Below are positions 6,789-15,319 of a DNA stretch of 64,000 nucleotides, in pieces. Position 1 is the stretch's first letter; each line of letters begins with the position of its first letter. Location: positions 1 through 64,000 of the forward strand of contig NZ_JAUYEY010000067.1 in NCBI RefSeq assembly GCF_030689685.1, given 5' to 3'. The notes below the pieces were generated by a model. That model had not been told where the DNA came from and made no database searches. It saw nothing but the letters and a program-made list of their open reading frames with translations. The position numbers and the translations under genes were made by a program. This stretch comes from Polaromonas sp. Lineage in GTDB: Bacteria > Pseudomonadota > Gammaproteobacteria > Burkholderiales > Burkholderiaceae_C.

Positions 6789-7376
6789 ATGAACAACAAG
6801 ACTCCCAAGGCCATCAAGGGCTACTGGTCGCACGGCCGCTTCGTCAAACCCGAAGAAATCGCGCTCGAAGAAGTCGGCCCGCCGAGCAAGACCCAGCTCA
6901 AGGCCGAGGCCGATGAAAAGCAAGCCCTCGGCGAAGCCCTGCTGACCCTGCGCGCCGACCTGATGGCGCGCCTGGACCTGCCTGAAAAACTGATTGACGC
7001 GATTGCCCAGGCCAAAAAAATCACCAACTTCGAGGGCAAGCGCCGTCAGATGCAGTTCATCGGCAAGCTGATGCGGCCGCTGGACACCGAACCGATTCGC
7101 GCCGCGATTGACGAGCAGAAAAACGGCTCGGCGCAATTGACGCTGGCGCTGCATTTGGCCGAACAGTGGCGCGACAAGCTGATTGCCTCGGACGACGCAC
7201 TCAGCGACTGGCTGACCGAGCACCCGGACACCGATTCGCAGCAACTGCGCGCGCTGATCCGCCAGGCCCGCAAGGACGCCAAACCCGAAAAGCCCGGCGA
7301 AGCACCGCGCCACGCCAAGTCCTACCGCGAAATTTTCCAGCTGGTGCGGGAAACACTGGCGCAGGAGGACGCGTGA
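6789..7376 (+). CDS. darP: Ribosome biogenesis factor DarP (YjgA, DUF615)
   Basis: 195 residues from MNNKTPKAIKGYW. The family core is clear (LDLPEKLIDAIAQAKKI, EGKRRQMQFIGKLMR, RQARKDA), a helical protein that associates with the 50S subunit late in assembly. The ORF track starts at TTG 6744, but that overlaps pmbA's coding start; ATG 6789 (or 6774) is preferred. Stop overlaps the mogA GTG by four bases, so the two are translationally coupled. In E. coli yjgA also lies beside pmbA, divergently transcribed, and that order is kept here. Confidence 0.9.
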   Translation: MNNKTPKAIKGYWSHGRFVKPEEIALEEVGPPSKTQLKAEADEKQALGEALLTLRADLMARLDLPEKLIDAIAQAKKITNFEGKRRQMQFIGKLMRPLDTEPIRAAIDEQKNGSAQLTLALHLAEQWRDKLIASDDALSDWLTEHPDTDSQQLRALIRQARKDAKPEKPGEAPRHAKSYREIFQLVRETLAQEDA

Positions 7377-7966
7377 GTGCCAATTACGAGGCAGTAACCA
7401 TCGGCATCGTCTCGGTCAGCGACCGCGCCTCCAGCGGCGTTTACGAAGACAAGGGCCTGCCTGCGCTCAAGGAATGGCTGGGCCGCGCGCTGCGCAACCC
7501 GATCCGTTTTGAAGAACGCCTGATCCCCGATGAAAAAGAACACATCAGCGCCACGCTGATAGCCCTGGTCGACGCCGGCTGCTCGCTGGTGCTGACCACC
7601 GGCGGCACCGGCCCGGCCCTGCGCGACGTGACGCCCGAAGCGACACTGGCGGTGGCGCACAAGGAAATGCCGGGTTTTGGCGAGCAGATGCGCCAGATCA
7701 GCCTGAGGTTTGTCCCGACCGCGATTTTGTCGCGCCAGTGCGCGGTGATTCGCGACCAGAGCCTGATCCTGAACCTGCCGGGTCAGCCCAAGGCAATTGC
7801 CGAGACGCTGGAGGGCCTGAAAAACGCCGACGGCTCGCAGGCGGTAGCCGGCATTTTTGCGGCTGTTCCGTATTGCATCGACCTGATAGGCGGGCCTTAC
7901 CTGGAAACCAACGAAGCAGTCTGCAAGGCTTTCAGGCCGAAATCAGCCGTCCGGCCCGCGCGCTGA
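7373..7966 (+). CDS. mogA: Molybdopterin adenylyltransferase
   Basis: 197 residues. The MogA/MoaB fold is shown by IGIVSVSDRAS at the N-terminus, the TTGGTGPALRDVTPEAT molybdopterin-binding loop around residue 80 and NLPGQPKAI near residue 137. It adenylates molybdopterin in molybdenum cofactor synthesis. The GTG start at 7373 overlaps the darP stop (GTGA) and has CAGGAGGA seven bases before it; the long upstream extension in the ORF track is rejected because it reads through darP in another frame. Cytosolic. Confidence 0.92.
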   Translation: MSANYEAVTIGIVSVSDRASSGVYEDKGLPALKEWLGRALRNPIRFEERLIPDEKEHISATLIALVDAGCSLVLTTGGTGPALRDVTPEATLAVAHKEMPGFGEQMRQISLRFVPTAILSRQCAVIRDQSLILNLPGQPKAIAETLEGLKNADGSQAVAGIFAAVPYCIDLIGGPYLETNEAVCKAFRPKSAVRPAR

Positions 7967-7981
7967 GCGGGCAGTCGCCAC

Positions 7982-10840
7982 TCAACGTTTGAGCAGGGCC
8001 TTCAGCGCATTCTGCACGCGCCGTGCATTGCTGGCGTCAAAGCTGGCGGCCAGCACCTTGGCAGCGTCTTCACCCCAGGTCTCTGCCGGTGCAGGCGCAT
8101 TGCGTTTGGTCAGCAACTGCAGCTGTAGCATGCGGCGCGCGCTGATGTGTTCGGCAGGCGTCGGCAACTCGGCGGCGATCTCCAGGCGCAGCAGGGCTTC
8201 AGAAGCGTCTTTGCCAGGCGCGGCACCCAGCGCCTGAACCCAGCTGCTGCGCACCGCTGGCGTGACCAGCTTGCCCAACTCCTGCGCGGCCGGCAATTGC
8301 GCCGGATCGCGTTTTTCCCATGCGCTCAGCAGATTCGTCAGTACCTCACCATGCGCATGCATAGAGAGTTTTTTCAAGGCCTGGTTGGCCGCCTCAAACG
8401 CCTCACGCTGGGCCCGGAAGGCCGCGTCGCCCAGCCGCGGACCACGCTCTTCAAAAGCCGGGCGCTCGCCGCGATCCGGACGCGCCTCAAAACTGCGCTC
8501 CGGGCGGTAAGGCTCAAACTTGTTGTCGGTGCTGGCGCGCGGACCGCCGGGCTTGCCGCCGGGACGCGCATCCTTGCGGTCGCCAAATTTGCCGCCACGG
8601 CCTGTAGATGCAGGATCGGCTTTGCGCATGCCGGGACGGTCGTCGCCCCGCATGGCGACCACCGGTTTCGGGGCCGGCTTGGGCGCGGGCGGCGGCGCGG
8701 CAGCTTCTGGCGCTGTAGCCGCTACTGCCTCCGCCTCCGCCTCCGCTTCCGCTTCCGCTTCCGCTTCGGGCTCTGTAGCGGCATTCCCTTCAGCCGGTAC
8801 AACTTCTGGCGTCTCGGGAGTTGCTATGATTTCGATAGCTGCTTGCGCAGGTACAGCGTGGGCTACAGCCCGATTTTGCTCTGAATCCGGAGTCTCTTCG
8901 GGCATTTGCACTGGAGCTAGAACTTCAGCTAGCGCCGAGGCAACAGGCACCTGCCCGCGAACCACCGCCTCCAGCGCCTTGGCAGCGGCATGAATTTTCT
9001 GCGCATCACCCGTCGCAGCGGCAGCGTCCACCGCTTTGGCGGCTTCCAGCACACGGCGGTCATGCTCACCCAGCGCGGATGCGGCTTTTTCGCGCTCAAC
9101 GGTCTTGCGCTGGAAGGCATCGTCAATCGGCTTGCGGAAGGCATCCCAGAGCTTTTGCTCCTGCTTGCGCTCGATCGGCACGGCCTGCGCCTCGTGCTGC
9201 CAGCGCTGCTGCAGGTGCTTGACCGCATCGATATGCAGTTGCGGCTCGGCGCCCAGCACCTGGGCTTCTTCAATCATCGCCCTGCGGCGCGCCAGGCTGT
9301 CGGCACGCGCGGCTTTCAGCGCGGCATCGGCGGCATCCATCGCGGTCTTCCATTGCGGCTGGATCTCGGCAAAGGCTTTTTCGCTCAGGTGGCCGGCTGC
9401 AGTCCACTTCTCGACAAAACCGTTGAGGCTGCGGATCTGGTGCTTCCAGTCGGTGTTGCCCTGGTTGGCTTCGGCCCAGGTCAGCACCTCGTCGATCAAC
9501 ACGCGGCGCTCGGCCTTGACGGCTTCGCTTTGCTCCTTGACCTTGTCGAGCCAGGCTTCGACGACCTTGTGGGCTTCGTTGCAGGCGTCGTCAAAACGCT
9601 TCCACATGGCGTGATTGGGTGTGCCGCCCTGGTCGCTGGTTTTCCAGAGTTCGCGCATCGCGCGCAAGGCTTCCTGCTGCTTGCGACCGCCCAGGGGTTT
9701 GGCCACCAGGGCTTCGGCCTTGGCCACCAGCTCTTCACGAATCTGGTCGGCACGCCAGCGTTGCCAGCCTTCCAGTTCGCCAGCAGCCGTGAGCGCCGCA
9801 TGGGCGGCGGCCTCCAGGGTGTTGTCAATGTTGCGGATGTTTTCTTTCAGCGCCTGGCGCAACTCAGCGGCCACTTTGGGGGTGGACTTGCCGTGGCCCT
9901 CGGTGACTTCATGCTCCAGCCTGGCGAGCGCAGCCTGCACGATGGCGGTCGATTTTTCGCGCATCTCCTTGAGCACGGCAGGATCGATTTTGGCCTTGGG
10001 CGCGCGCGCGGGATGATCCCCCGCTGCTGCGTCACCGCCGCGTGGTGTGCCGCGTGCTGCGCGCAACTCGTCAGCCCAGACCGGCACGGCCGGCAGCGGC
10101 GCGGCCGCATCTTCGGCGGCGGCCACGGCCAGCGAGAGAGCGCCCTGGAAGGCTTCCCACACGGCCAGCAACTGGCCACGCGAGGCTTCGAGCAGCGGCG
10201 GAAACTTGGCATCCACGCTGGCCCAATTGGCGTCTTGCGCGATCTCGTCGGCCTGGGCCTGCCAGTGCGCCACGTCGGCACGCAATGCGTCCCAGGCGGA
10301 CTGGGCATCGCGCCATGATTTGGTCGACAACACTTCAATGCGCTGCGCAATCAGCACGGCGGCCTCGCGCTGCACCTGTGCGCGGTGCTGCAGGTCTTCA
10401 ATCGTCTTGACGCGGTCAGCGAGTTGGCCCTTCAGGCCGGCCAGGGGTTCGCGCGACAGCGGCGCACCGGCCTTGGCCGCATCACGCTGCCAGGCCAGCG
10501 CGTCGGCCAGGTTGAGTTTTTTCAGCGCCAGCAGGGCCTGGCCTTTTTCAGCCCACTCGGCCGCAACAGCCTCCTGGTTCTTGGCGCGTTTGGCTTCGTC
10601 GAGTTTTTCCTTGAGCGGCTTGGCGGCACCCTTGTCGCGATTCGCCAGGTCTTTAAAAACCTCGGCCATCTGCTCGGCGCTGGGTTCGGTGGCCAGCCAC
10701 TCGCGGATGCGCGCCGTACGCTCACCGGAGGTCGGCGCCGAGAAGGCACCGCCGGTCAGGCCGTCCAGGGGATGGCTGTCGGCCGGTTTGGTGGACGGCG
10801 TTTTCACGGCGGAAGTTTCTGGCTTGGAAGGTTTGGACAT
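7982..10840 (-). CDS. DUF349-domain protein
   Basis: 952 residues, helix-rich and highly charged. Residues about 280-620 hold repeated DUF349 units (Trp/Arg-rich helical hairpins such as LRAMRELWKTSDQGG and AEIQPQWKTAMDAAD). The family is widespread in Burkholderiales and of unknown function. A long low-complexity linker (about residues 630-790) includes a run of alternating Ala-Glu and Pro/Ala-rich and Gly/Arg-rich parts, so it is probably disordered. Repeat A lies within that linker in frame. ATG 10840 (MSKPSKPET) is chosen over 10855 because it gives a usual N-terminus; no clear Shine-Dalgarno for either. Ends 15 bp from convergent mogA. Confidence 0.85.
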   Translation of the reverse strand: MSKPSKPETSAVKTPSTKPADSHPLDGLTGGAFSAPTSGERTARIREWLATEPSAEQMAEVFKDLANRDKGAAKPLKEKLDEAKRAKNQEAVAAEWAEKGQALLALKKLNLADALAWQRDAAKAGAPLSREPLAGLKGQLADRVKTIEDLQHRAQVQREAAVLIAQRIEVLSTKSWRDAQSAWDALRADVAHWQAQADEIAQDANWASVDAKFPPLLEASRGQLLAVWEAFQGALSLAVAAAEDAAAPLPAVPVWADELRAARGTPRGGDAAAGDHPARAPKAKIDPAVLKEMREKSTAIVQAALARLEHEVTEGHGKSTPKVAAELRQALKENIRNIDNTLEAAAHAALTAAGELEGWQRWRADQIREELVAKAEALVAKPLGGRKQQEALRAMRELWKTSDQGGTPNHAMWKRFDDACNEAHKVVEAWLDKVKEQSEAVKAERRVLIDEVLTWAEANQGNTDWKHQIRSLNGFVEKWTAAGHLSEKAFAEIQPQWKTAMDAADAALKAARADSLARRRAMIEEAQVLGAEPQLHIDAVKHLQQRWQHEAQAVPIERKQEQKLWDAFRKPIDDAFQRKTVEREKAASALGEHDRRVLEAAKAVDAAAATGDAQKIHAAAKALEAVVRGQVPVASALAEVLAPVQMPEETPDSEQNRAVAHAVPAQAAIEIIATPETPEVVPAEGNAATEPEAEAEAEAEAEAEAVAATAPEAAAPPPAPKPAPKPVVAMRGDDRPGMRKADPASTGRGGKFGDRKDARPGGKPGGPRASTDNKFEPYRPERSFEARPDRGERPAFEERGPRLGDAAFRAQREAFEAANQALKKLSMHAHGEVLTNLLSAWEKRDPAQLPAAQELGKLVTPAVRSSWVQALGAAPGKDASEALLRLEIAAELPTPAEHISARRMLQLQLLTKRNAPAPAETWGEDAAKVLAASFDASNARRVQNALKALLKR
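8728..8770 (-). repeat. Hexanucleotide tandem repeat encoding Ala-Glu
   Basis: Seven or so copies of a six-base unit (GCNTCC on the plus strand) encode alternating Ala-Glu in the DUF349 linker. Because the unit is six bases, copy-number changes would lengthen or shorten the linker without a frameshift. Confidence 0.8.
8822..8879 (+). repeat. Repeat A, copy inside the DUF349 gene
   Basis: TTGCTATGATTTCGATAGCT, then GCTTGCGCA and GGGCTACAGCCCGATTT, matches the layout of the intergenic copy at 31335 (GCTAT...AGCTGCT...GGGCTAGAGCCCGATTT). Read on the coding minus strand it gives about 19 codons (NRAVAHAVPAQAAIEIIAT) in frame within the disordered linker. Confidence 0.6.
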
Positions 10841-10879
10841 GGGAAAACGCAGCATAAAAATTAATAACAGCCGGTCGGA

Positions 10880-11539
10880 TCAACCGTGCTGGCGGTAGGC
10901 CAGCACACGCGGCCAGGAAGGGTAGGGAAGGTGAACGGTCAGCGAAAAAAAAGGGGTCACGGCTCGCAAGGCCTGAACACACCCACGCTTTAAAAATAAA
11001 GCACTGCGGGTATTTTCGCTGTTTTTACGGCATCGCCAAATTAAGCTCCGCACGCGGTGTCCATGGGGGTCGGGCGGCAGCGTTTTGGGGGCGCCCAGAA
11101 AAAGCCGCGCCGGCGCCAGGTCCCGGCTCGCCAGGCGGGCCGGCAGGTAGCCCAGGTAAGGCTGCAGGTCCAACGCACTGAGCCGGAAAGTGGCATCGGT
11201 CTTGCGGGTCTGGGCAAAGGGCGTGCCCTCGGCGGCGGTGTCAAAGCGGCTGCCATTGAGCGTGAAGGTCAGGTGCGGCGCGATTTTGATGTCGCGCTGG
11301 GAGCGCAGCTTGCTCAAAAAAGGCATCGACAGGTTCAGGTCCCGCAGTTCGTGGCGCTTGCGCACGGCCAGGTCGTTGAAGTCGGCTCGGCCGCCGCTGA
11401 GCACCAGGTTGTACAGCGCAAAACGCTGCGGCTTGCCAGCCGGATCATCGGCGGCCGGTTGGAGGCGCTCCAGAATGTCGTCGATGTCGTAGCGCCCTTC
11501 CCCCAGCATAGGCGTCGAGTCTTTCGTGCCCATGCGCAA
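10880..11539 (-). pseudogene. Remnant of a DUF748/AsmA-like gene
   Basis: The frame is 219 codons, but only the first 150 look like protein: MLGEGRYDIDDILERLQP, LVLSGGRADFNDLAV, TFTLNGSRFDTAAEGTPFAQT and LDLQPYLGYLPARL belong to the DUF748 (AsmA-like, envelope) family, whose members normally exceed 1000 residues. After YLPARL the similarity stops and the rest reads as arbitrary sequence. The 5' end abuts a copy of repeat C. So both ends are missing: a gene fragment left by deletion or rearrangement. Whether any product is made is doubtful. Confidence 0.65.
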
Positions 11540-11546
11540 AGGTCAA

Positions 11547-11650
11547 TGACTTTTATTGAGCGTTTCAAATCAATCCTTCACCCCACACCTCTCCGCAAGG
11601 GCGAGGGTGAGAGCCGTCCAAATCACTGTCGTGTAATTGAAAAAGATCAA
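11547..11650 (+). repeat. Repeat C, copy 1
   Basis: About 100 bp matching the copies at 39841 and 40749. The shared core is CTCACCC-like/GGGCGAGGGTGAG, a near-palindrome, followed by CACTGTCGTGTAATTG and AAAGATCAA. It abuts the broken end of the DUF748 remnant, suggesting a breakpoint. Confidence 0.75.
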
Positions 11651-11679
11651 TCCGGCGATGCCATCAGAACACCCCAAAT

Positions 11680-11711
11680 AAAAAACCCCGGGCAGCTTAG
11701 GCTGACCGGGG
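11680..11711 (-). terminator. Intrinsic terminator on the minus strand
   Basis: CCCCGG-G-CAGC / GCTG-A-CCGGGG with a TTAG loop, one internal mismatch, then six A on the plus strand (T on the minus). No protein gene lies upstream on that strand, so it would end an RNA gene or a long untranslated transcript. Confidence 0.6.
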
Positions 11712-11890
11712 CTGACGGCGAACATGATGCTCATGCCGTCGGGCTTCGCAAAGAAGAGAAGTTCGTCTTCAGTGCGATGAGAGCAAGTGATTGCTCTCAG
11801 GTTTACCGGGAATGGTTACCCAGCGAATGCTTGAGGTACTCAAGCAATTGCAGAATAAACCTCCCGCACGCTGCGGGCAAGTCAATATTT
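11680..11890 (-). ncRNA. Candidate structured RNA (chain of hairpins)
   Basis: In about 210 gene-free bases there are five strong hairpins. In minus-strand order: CCCGCA/TGCGGG; TGCTTGAG/CTCAAGCA with a three-base loop; TGAGAGCAA/TTGCTCTCA with a four-base loop; GACGGC/GCCGTC with an inner ATGA/TCAT helix; and a final GC-rich stem followed by six T, an intrinsic terminator. That order ends a minus-strand transcript, so an RNA of about 200 nt or longer is likely. A short frame (LQLLEYLKHSLGNHSR) behind GGGAGG on the same strand is an alternative or additional reading. No known RNA family was recognised. Confidence 0.4.
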
Positions 11891-12212
11891 GTAATCAAAA
11901 AAGAGCGGACGATTGCTGTTTTCTGGAAGGTTTTACATCTTGGGGTTTTGTCCTACATACAGTCGGCAACAAACACCGATGAGGTTTTTTTGGCGCCTGT
12001 CTCAATGCTCCAGCGGTTTCTTTAAAAATGCTGCAAGGCCTTGAGCTGCTTCAATTTACTGGAAAAAACTACAGCTATTTCTGAATTTTCTTAAATTCGA
12101 ATTAACTAGAGCGGTCACCCGAAAATCCACAGAATCGGCAGAAACAGGTGGTTGCCGCCTTGAAATTCAGCCTTTTATCCATATATTTATATATCAATTT
12201 TATTTGATATTA
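11891..12212. other. Gene-free AT-rich stretch
   Basis: No coding frame of substance. The sequence becomes markedly AT-rich from about 12060, with a 10-bp palindrome AATTCGAATT near 12100 and an ATATATTTATATAT tract near 12180, the sort of DNA that bends or binds nucleoid proteins. It leads into the promoter of the transglycosylase gene. Nothing else recognised. Confidence 0.5.
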
Positions 12213-12242
12213 TTGACAAGTTATTTAGACCGCCCATAGAAT
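12213..12242 (+). promoter_or_regulatory. Promoter of the lytic transglycosylase gene
   Basis: Consensus TTGACA (12213-12218) and TAGAAT (12237-12242) with 18 bases between. The resulting leader to the ATG at 12402 would be about 150 nt and holds a small AAGGC/GCCTT hairpin. Confidence 0.55.
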
Positions 12243-12401
12243 TCGCCGTTCCAAAGAAAACCAAGGGACAACCCGAACCCGCTGCCGAATCCGGCAAAGT
12301 CAGACAAAGGGGTCAACACCTCAAGGCACGGCCTTGGTTTGATGGCGACCCAATCAAAGCGTGAGAGCTCGAAAAAGCCGCCGCGCGTAGAAAGGAGTGC
12401 T

Positions 12402-13277
12402 ATGACAGCGCTAGGACAATCAAGCCCCGCAGCCACCTTGCGGGCAATTCAGAAAAATGTGGGCAACAGTCTTGCAAGCATCGCAGACGACATTGCTCAG
12501 GGCTTTTTCGAAATCACGCACAACAGTTTTGCACTGGTCGGCCTGGCCGTGGTGTTTGCCGTGATCACACTCACCGCCCGGCCCGACCTGCGTCAGGCGG
12601 GTGAATCGCGTCTGATGACGTGGCTGCAGGAGCGCCAGGAAGCAGCCATCGGCTTTACCGAGCCCGGCGCGATTGACCGCGCCACGGCCGCCAACCCCAA
12701 GGACCTGCCCAAGCAGCAGGCTGCAGTGGCTTTCTGGCTCAGCCGCAAATACGGCATTGCGCCCGAGCCGCTGAGCGTGCTGGTGGCCGAAGCTTTTGAG
12801 ATTGGCCAAAAAGCCAAGCTCGACCCCACCCTCATCCTGGCCATCATGGCCATCGAATCAGGCTTTAACCCCTTCGCCCAAAGCCCGGTGGGGGCGCAGG
12901 GCCTGATGCAGGTCATGACCAAGATTCACCATGACAAGTATGAGAACTTCGGCGGCAAGCTGGCCGCCTTCGACCCGGTGACCAACCTGCGTGTCGGCGT
13001 CAAGGTTCTGCAGGAGTGCATTGCCCGCGCCGGTTCGCTCGAAGCAGGCCTCAAGTTTTATGTCGGTGCGGCCAATCTTGAAAGCGACGGCGGTTATGCC
13101 GCCAAGGTCATGGCCGAACATGCCCGCCTACTGGCCGTTGCCAACGGCCGGGCTCCGGTCTATGCGCCGGTGCGGCCACCGTTGGCTATTCCGGCCTCCA
13201 TGCCGCTCAATTCCGAAAGTCCGGAATTGTCCGGGCCAAAAGCCAGCGAAAAAGTCGCCAGCCTGTCCGTGTCCTGA
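12402..13277 (+). CDS. Membrane-anchored lytic transglycosylase (SLT family)
   Basis: 291 residues. One hydrophobic segment near residues 38-57 (FALVGLAVVFAVITL) should anchor it in the inner membrane with the catalytic domain outside. The SLT domain follows: catalytic Glu in ILAIMAIESGFNPFAQSPVGAQGLMQVM, and later AANLESDGGYAAKV. Such enzymes cleave peptidoglycan glycan strands, often to open the wall for remodelling or machine assembly. ATG 12402 is chosen because AAAGGAG lies just upstream; the track start at 12339 lacks a site. A consensus promoter lies 160 bp upstream. No secretion system gene adjoins it. Confidence 0.9.
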   Translation: MTALGQSSPAATLRAIQKNVGNSLASIADDIAQGFFEITHNSFALVGLAVVFAVITLTARPDLRQAGESRLMTWLQERQEAAIGFTEPGAIDRATAANPKDLPKQQAAVAFWLSRKYGIAPEPLSVLVAEAFEIGQKAKLDPTLILAIMAIESGFNPFAQSPVGAQGLMQVMTKIHHDKYENFGGKLAAFDPVTNLRVGVKVLQECIARAGSLEAGLKFYVGAANLESDGGYAAKVMAEHARLLAVANGRAPVYAPVRPPLAIPASMPLNSESPELSGPKASEKVASLSVS

Positions 13278-13333
13278 AGGGTCTGGCCGGCGTCCGATCT
13301 GGGGTTTCGGCAGCGACTCCGTTACACTAAGGC

Positions 13334-13453
13334 GGTGCGCGACTGGCGATAGGCTTGCCCTGATCACGGGGCAAGGCTGACGTGGGATTACCACTGGGAA
13401 GCGCACCGTCGGCTGTCATCGGTGACAGCGGCGTTCAGCCGTTCGCCTGGGCA
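13334..13453 (+). promoter_or_regulatory. ZTP (pfl) riboswitch upstream of glyA
   Basis: The pfl motif is visible in order: P1 strand GGTGCGC, then GACTGGCGAT, a variable hairpin, GTGGGATTACCACTGGGAA, closing P1 strand GCGCACC, a linker hairpin, and the conserved 3' element CGCCTGGGCA. This aptamer senses ZTP/ZMP, a signal of low 10-formyl-THF, and turns on one-carbon genes. glyA starts 56 bases downstream. GGCAG at its 3' end could pair with CTGCC just before the glyA GTG, which would fit translational control; that pairing is an inference. Confidence 0.85.
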
Positions 13454-13509
13454 GCCCTTGTTTCATGCACCCCCGTGCCAGGACAGGGACCACGTCTTGA
13501 AGGACTGCC

Positions 13510-14754
13510 GTGTACAACCGAAACATTCTCGTCGAACAAACCGACCCCGAACTGTGGGCTGCCATCCTCGCTGAAAACGCGCGCCAGGAGCACCACATCG
13601 AGCTGATCGCCAGCGAAAACTACGCCTCGCCCGCCGTGATGGCCGCGCAGGGCTCGCAGCTCACCAATAAATACGCCGAAGGCTACCCCGGCCGCCGCTA
13701 CTACGGCGGCTGCGAACATGTGGACGTGGCCGAGCAACTGGCGATTGACCGCGTCAAGAAAATATTCGGCGCAGAAGCCGCCAACGTGCAGCCGCATTGC
13801 GGCGCATCTGCCAACGAAGCCGTGTTTCTGGCTTTTCTCAAGCCCGGCGACACCATCATGGGCATGAGCCTGGCCGAAGGTGGCCACCTGACCCATGGCA
13901 TGGCGCTGAACATGAGTGGCAAGTGGTTCAAGGTGGTGAGCTACGGCCTGAACGACAAGGAAGAAATCGACTACGACGCCATGGAACGCAAGGCTCACGA
14001 GTCAAAACCCAAGCTGATCATTGCGGGCGCCTCGGCTTACAGCCTGCGGATCGACTTTGAGCGTTTCGCCAAAGTGGCCAAGGCCGTCGGTGCGATCTTC
14101 ATGGTGGACATTGCCCACTACGCCGGCCTGGTCGCTGCGGGCGTCTACCCGAATCCGGTGCCGCACGCCGACGTGGTGACATCGACCACACACAAAAGCC
14201 TGCGCGGCCCACGCGGCGGCATCATCCTGATGAAGGCCGAACACGAAAAAGCCATCAACAGCGCCATCTTCCCCGGCCTGCAGGGCGGCCCGCTGATGCA
14301 TGTGATCGCGGCGAAAGCCGTTGCCTTCAAGGAAGCACTGGCCCCCGAGTTCAAGACCTACCAGCAGCAGGTGTTGAAAAACGCACAGGCCATGGCAGAG
14401 ACGCTGACACAGCGCGGACTGCGCATCGTCAGCGGCCGCACTGAAAGCCACCTCATGCTGGTCGACCTGCGCGCCAAGGGCATCACCGGCAAAGAGGCTG
14501 AAGCCGTGCTGGGCAGCGCGCACATGACCATCAATAAAAACGCGATTCCCAACGACCCGGAAAAACCCATGGTGACCAGCGGCGTGCGCATCGGCACCCC
14601 GGCCATGACGACGCGCGGCTTCAAGGACGAAGAAGCGCGTTTGACGGCCAACCTGATCGCAGACGTGCTCGACAATCCCCGTGACACGGCGAACATCGAA
14701 GCGGTCCGCGCCAAGGTCAACGCACTGACCAGCCGTTTCCCGGTTTACCGCTGA
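13510..14754 (+). CDS. glyA: Serine hydroxymethyltransferase
   Basis: 414 residues, standard length. Converts serine and THF to glycine and methylene-THF with PLP. Visible marks: [15 protein letters not shown] near residue 30, [16 protein letters not shown], the PLP-lysine motif [15 protein letters not shown] near residue 225, and [11 protein letters not shown]. The GTG start is supported by GAAGGA at proper distance. The usual QPHSGAQAN appears as QPHCGASAN, a mild variant. Controlled by the ZTP riboswitch upstream, so purine/folate state should govern it. Confidence 0.97.
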   Translation: MYNRNILVEQTDPELWAAILAENARQEHHIELIASENYASPAVMAAQGSQLTNKYAEGYPGRRYYGGCEHVDVAEQLAIDRVKKIFGAEAANVQPHCGASANEAVFLAFLKPGDTIMGMSLAEGGHLTHGMALNMSGKWFKVVSYGLNDKEEIDYDAMERKAHESKPKLIIAGASAYSLRIDFERFAKVAKAVGAIFMVDIAHYAGLVAAGVYPNPVPHADVVTSTTHKSLRGPRGGIILMKAEHEKAINSAIFPGLQGGPLMHVIAAKAVAFKEALAPEFKTYQQQVLKNAQAMAETLTQRGLRIVSGRTESHLMLVDLRAKGITGKEAEAVLGSAHMTINKNAIPNDPEKPMVTSGVRIGTPAMTTRGFKDEEARLTANLIADVLDNPRDTANIEAVRAKVNALTSRFPVYR

Positions 14755-14774
14755 ATCCGCAGCACTGCGCAGAC

Positions 14775-14830
14775 GCTATTATTTTTATAGCTGCCTGCGC
14801 ATATCCAACAAGGGCTGGAGGCCAATTGTG
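14775..14830 (+). repeat. Repeat A, copy between glyA and nrdR
   Basis: GCTATTATTTTTATAGCTGC, followed by CTGCGCATATCCAACAAGGG and CTGGAGGCCAATT. The first part is an AT-rich inverted repeat (GCTAT...ATAGC). This is the cleanest copy of the family in the window; the other copies are at 8822, 31335, 43618 and 54915. Confidence 0.75.
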
Positions 14831-14853
14831 CTTATAAACTCAGGCAAGGCAGC

Positions 14854-15303
14854 ATGAAATGCCCCTTCTGCGGCAACCTCGAAACCCAGGTGGTCGAAAC
14901 CCGGGTGTCAGAAGACGCAGACTTCATACGCCGCCGTCGCCAGTGCGGCGCGTGTGAAAAACGTTTCACCACCTACGAGCGGCCCGACGTCAACTTCCCG
15001 GCCATCGTCAAAAAGGACGGCCGCCGCATTGAGTACAAGCGCAGCAAAATCCTCGGCTCCATGAGCCTGGCCCTGCGCAAACGCCCGGTCAGCACCGAGC
15101 AGGTGGACGCGGCGATAGAACGCATCGAAGAAAAACTGCTGAACCTGGGCCTGCGCGAAGTGCCCTCCACCCGGCTCGGAGAACTCGTGATGCGCGAGCT
15201 GAAAAAGCTCGACAAGGTAGCCTACGTGCGTTTCGCCAGCGTCTACCGCAGCTTTGAGGATATTGACGAGTTCAAGACGCTGGTTGATGAGGTGCGGCGC
15301 TGA
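14854..15303 (+). CDS. nrdR: Transcriptional repressor NrdR
   Basis: 149 residues. N-terminal zinc ribbon (MKCPFCGN...[17 protein letters not shown], four Cys) followed by an ATP-cone domain ([15 protein letters not shown]). NrdR senses ATP/dATP and represses ribonucleotide reductase genes by binding NrdR boxes. It follows glyA by 99 bp, with repeat A between them, an order common in Burkholderiales. No NrdR box pair was spotted nearby. Confidence 0.96.
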   Translation: MKCPFCGNLETQVVETRVSEDADFIRRRRQCGACEKRFTTYERPDVNFPAIVKKDGRRIEYKRSKILGSMSLALRKRPVSTEQVDAAIERIEEKLLNLGLREVPSTRLGELVMRELKKLDKVAYVRFASVYRSFEDIDEFKTLVDEVRR

Positions 15304-15319
15304 GCTGAGCTGCAGTGAG

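Noticed and set aside
5690-6916. 408-aa plus-strand ORF
   Set aside because: Lies antisense to pmbA; composition (Gly/Ala/Arg-rich, no motif) is that of a GC-rich shadow frame.
8728-8770. Phase-variable tract in the DUF349 gene
   Set aside because: The unit is six bases, so length changes keep the frame and would not switch the gene off.
8990-10318. 442-aa plus-strand ORF
   Set aside because: Antisense to the DUF349 gene; no recognisable domain.
11791-11982. 63-aa plus-strand ORF
   Set aside because: Runs across hairpins on the opposite strand of the candidate RNA; no ribosome-binding site or family likeness.
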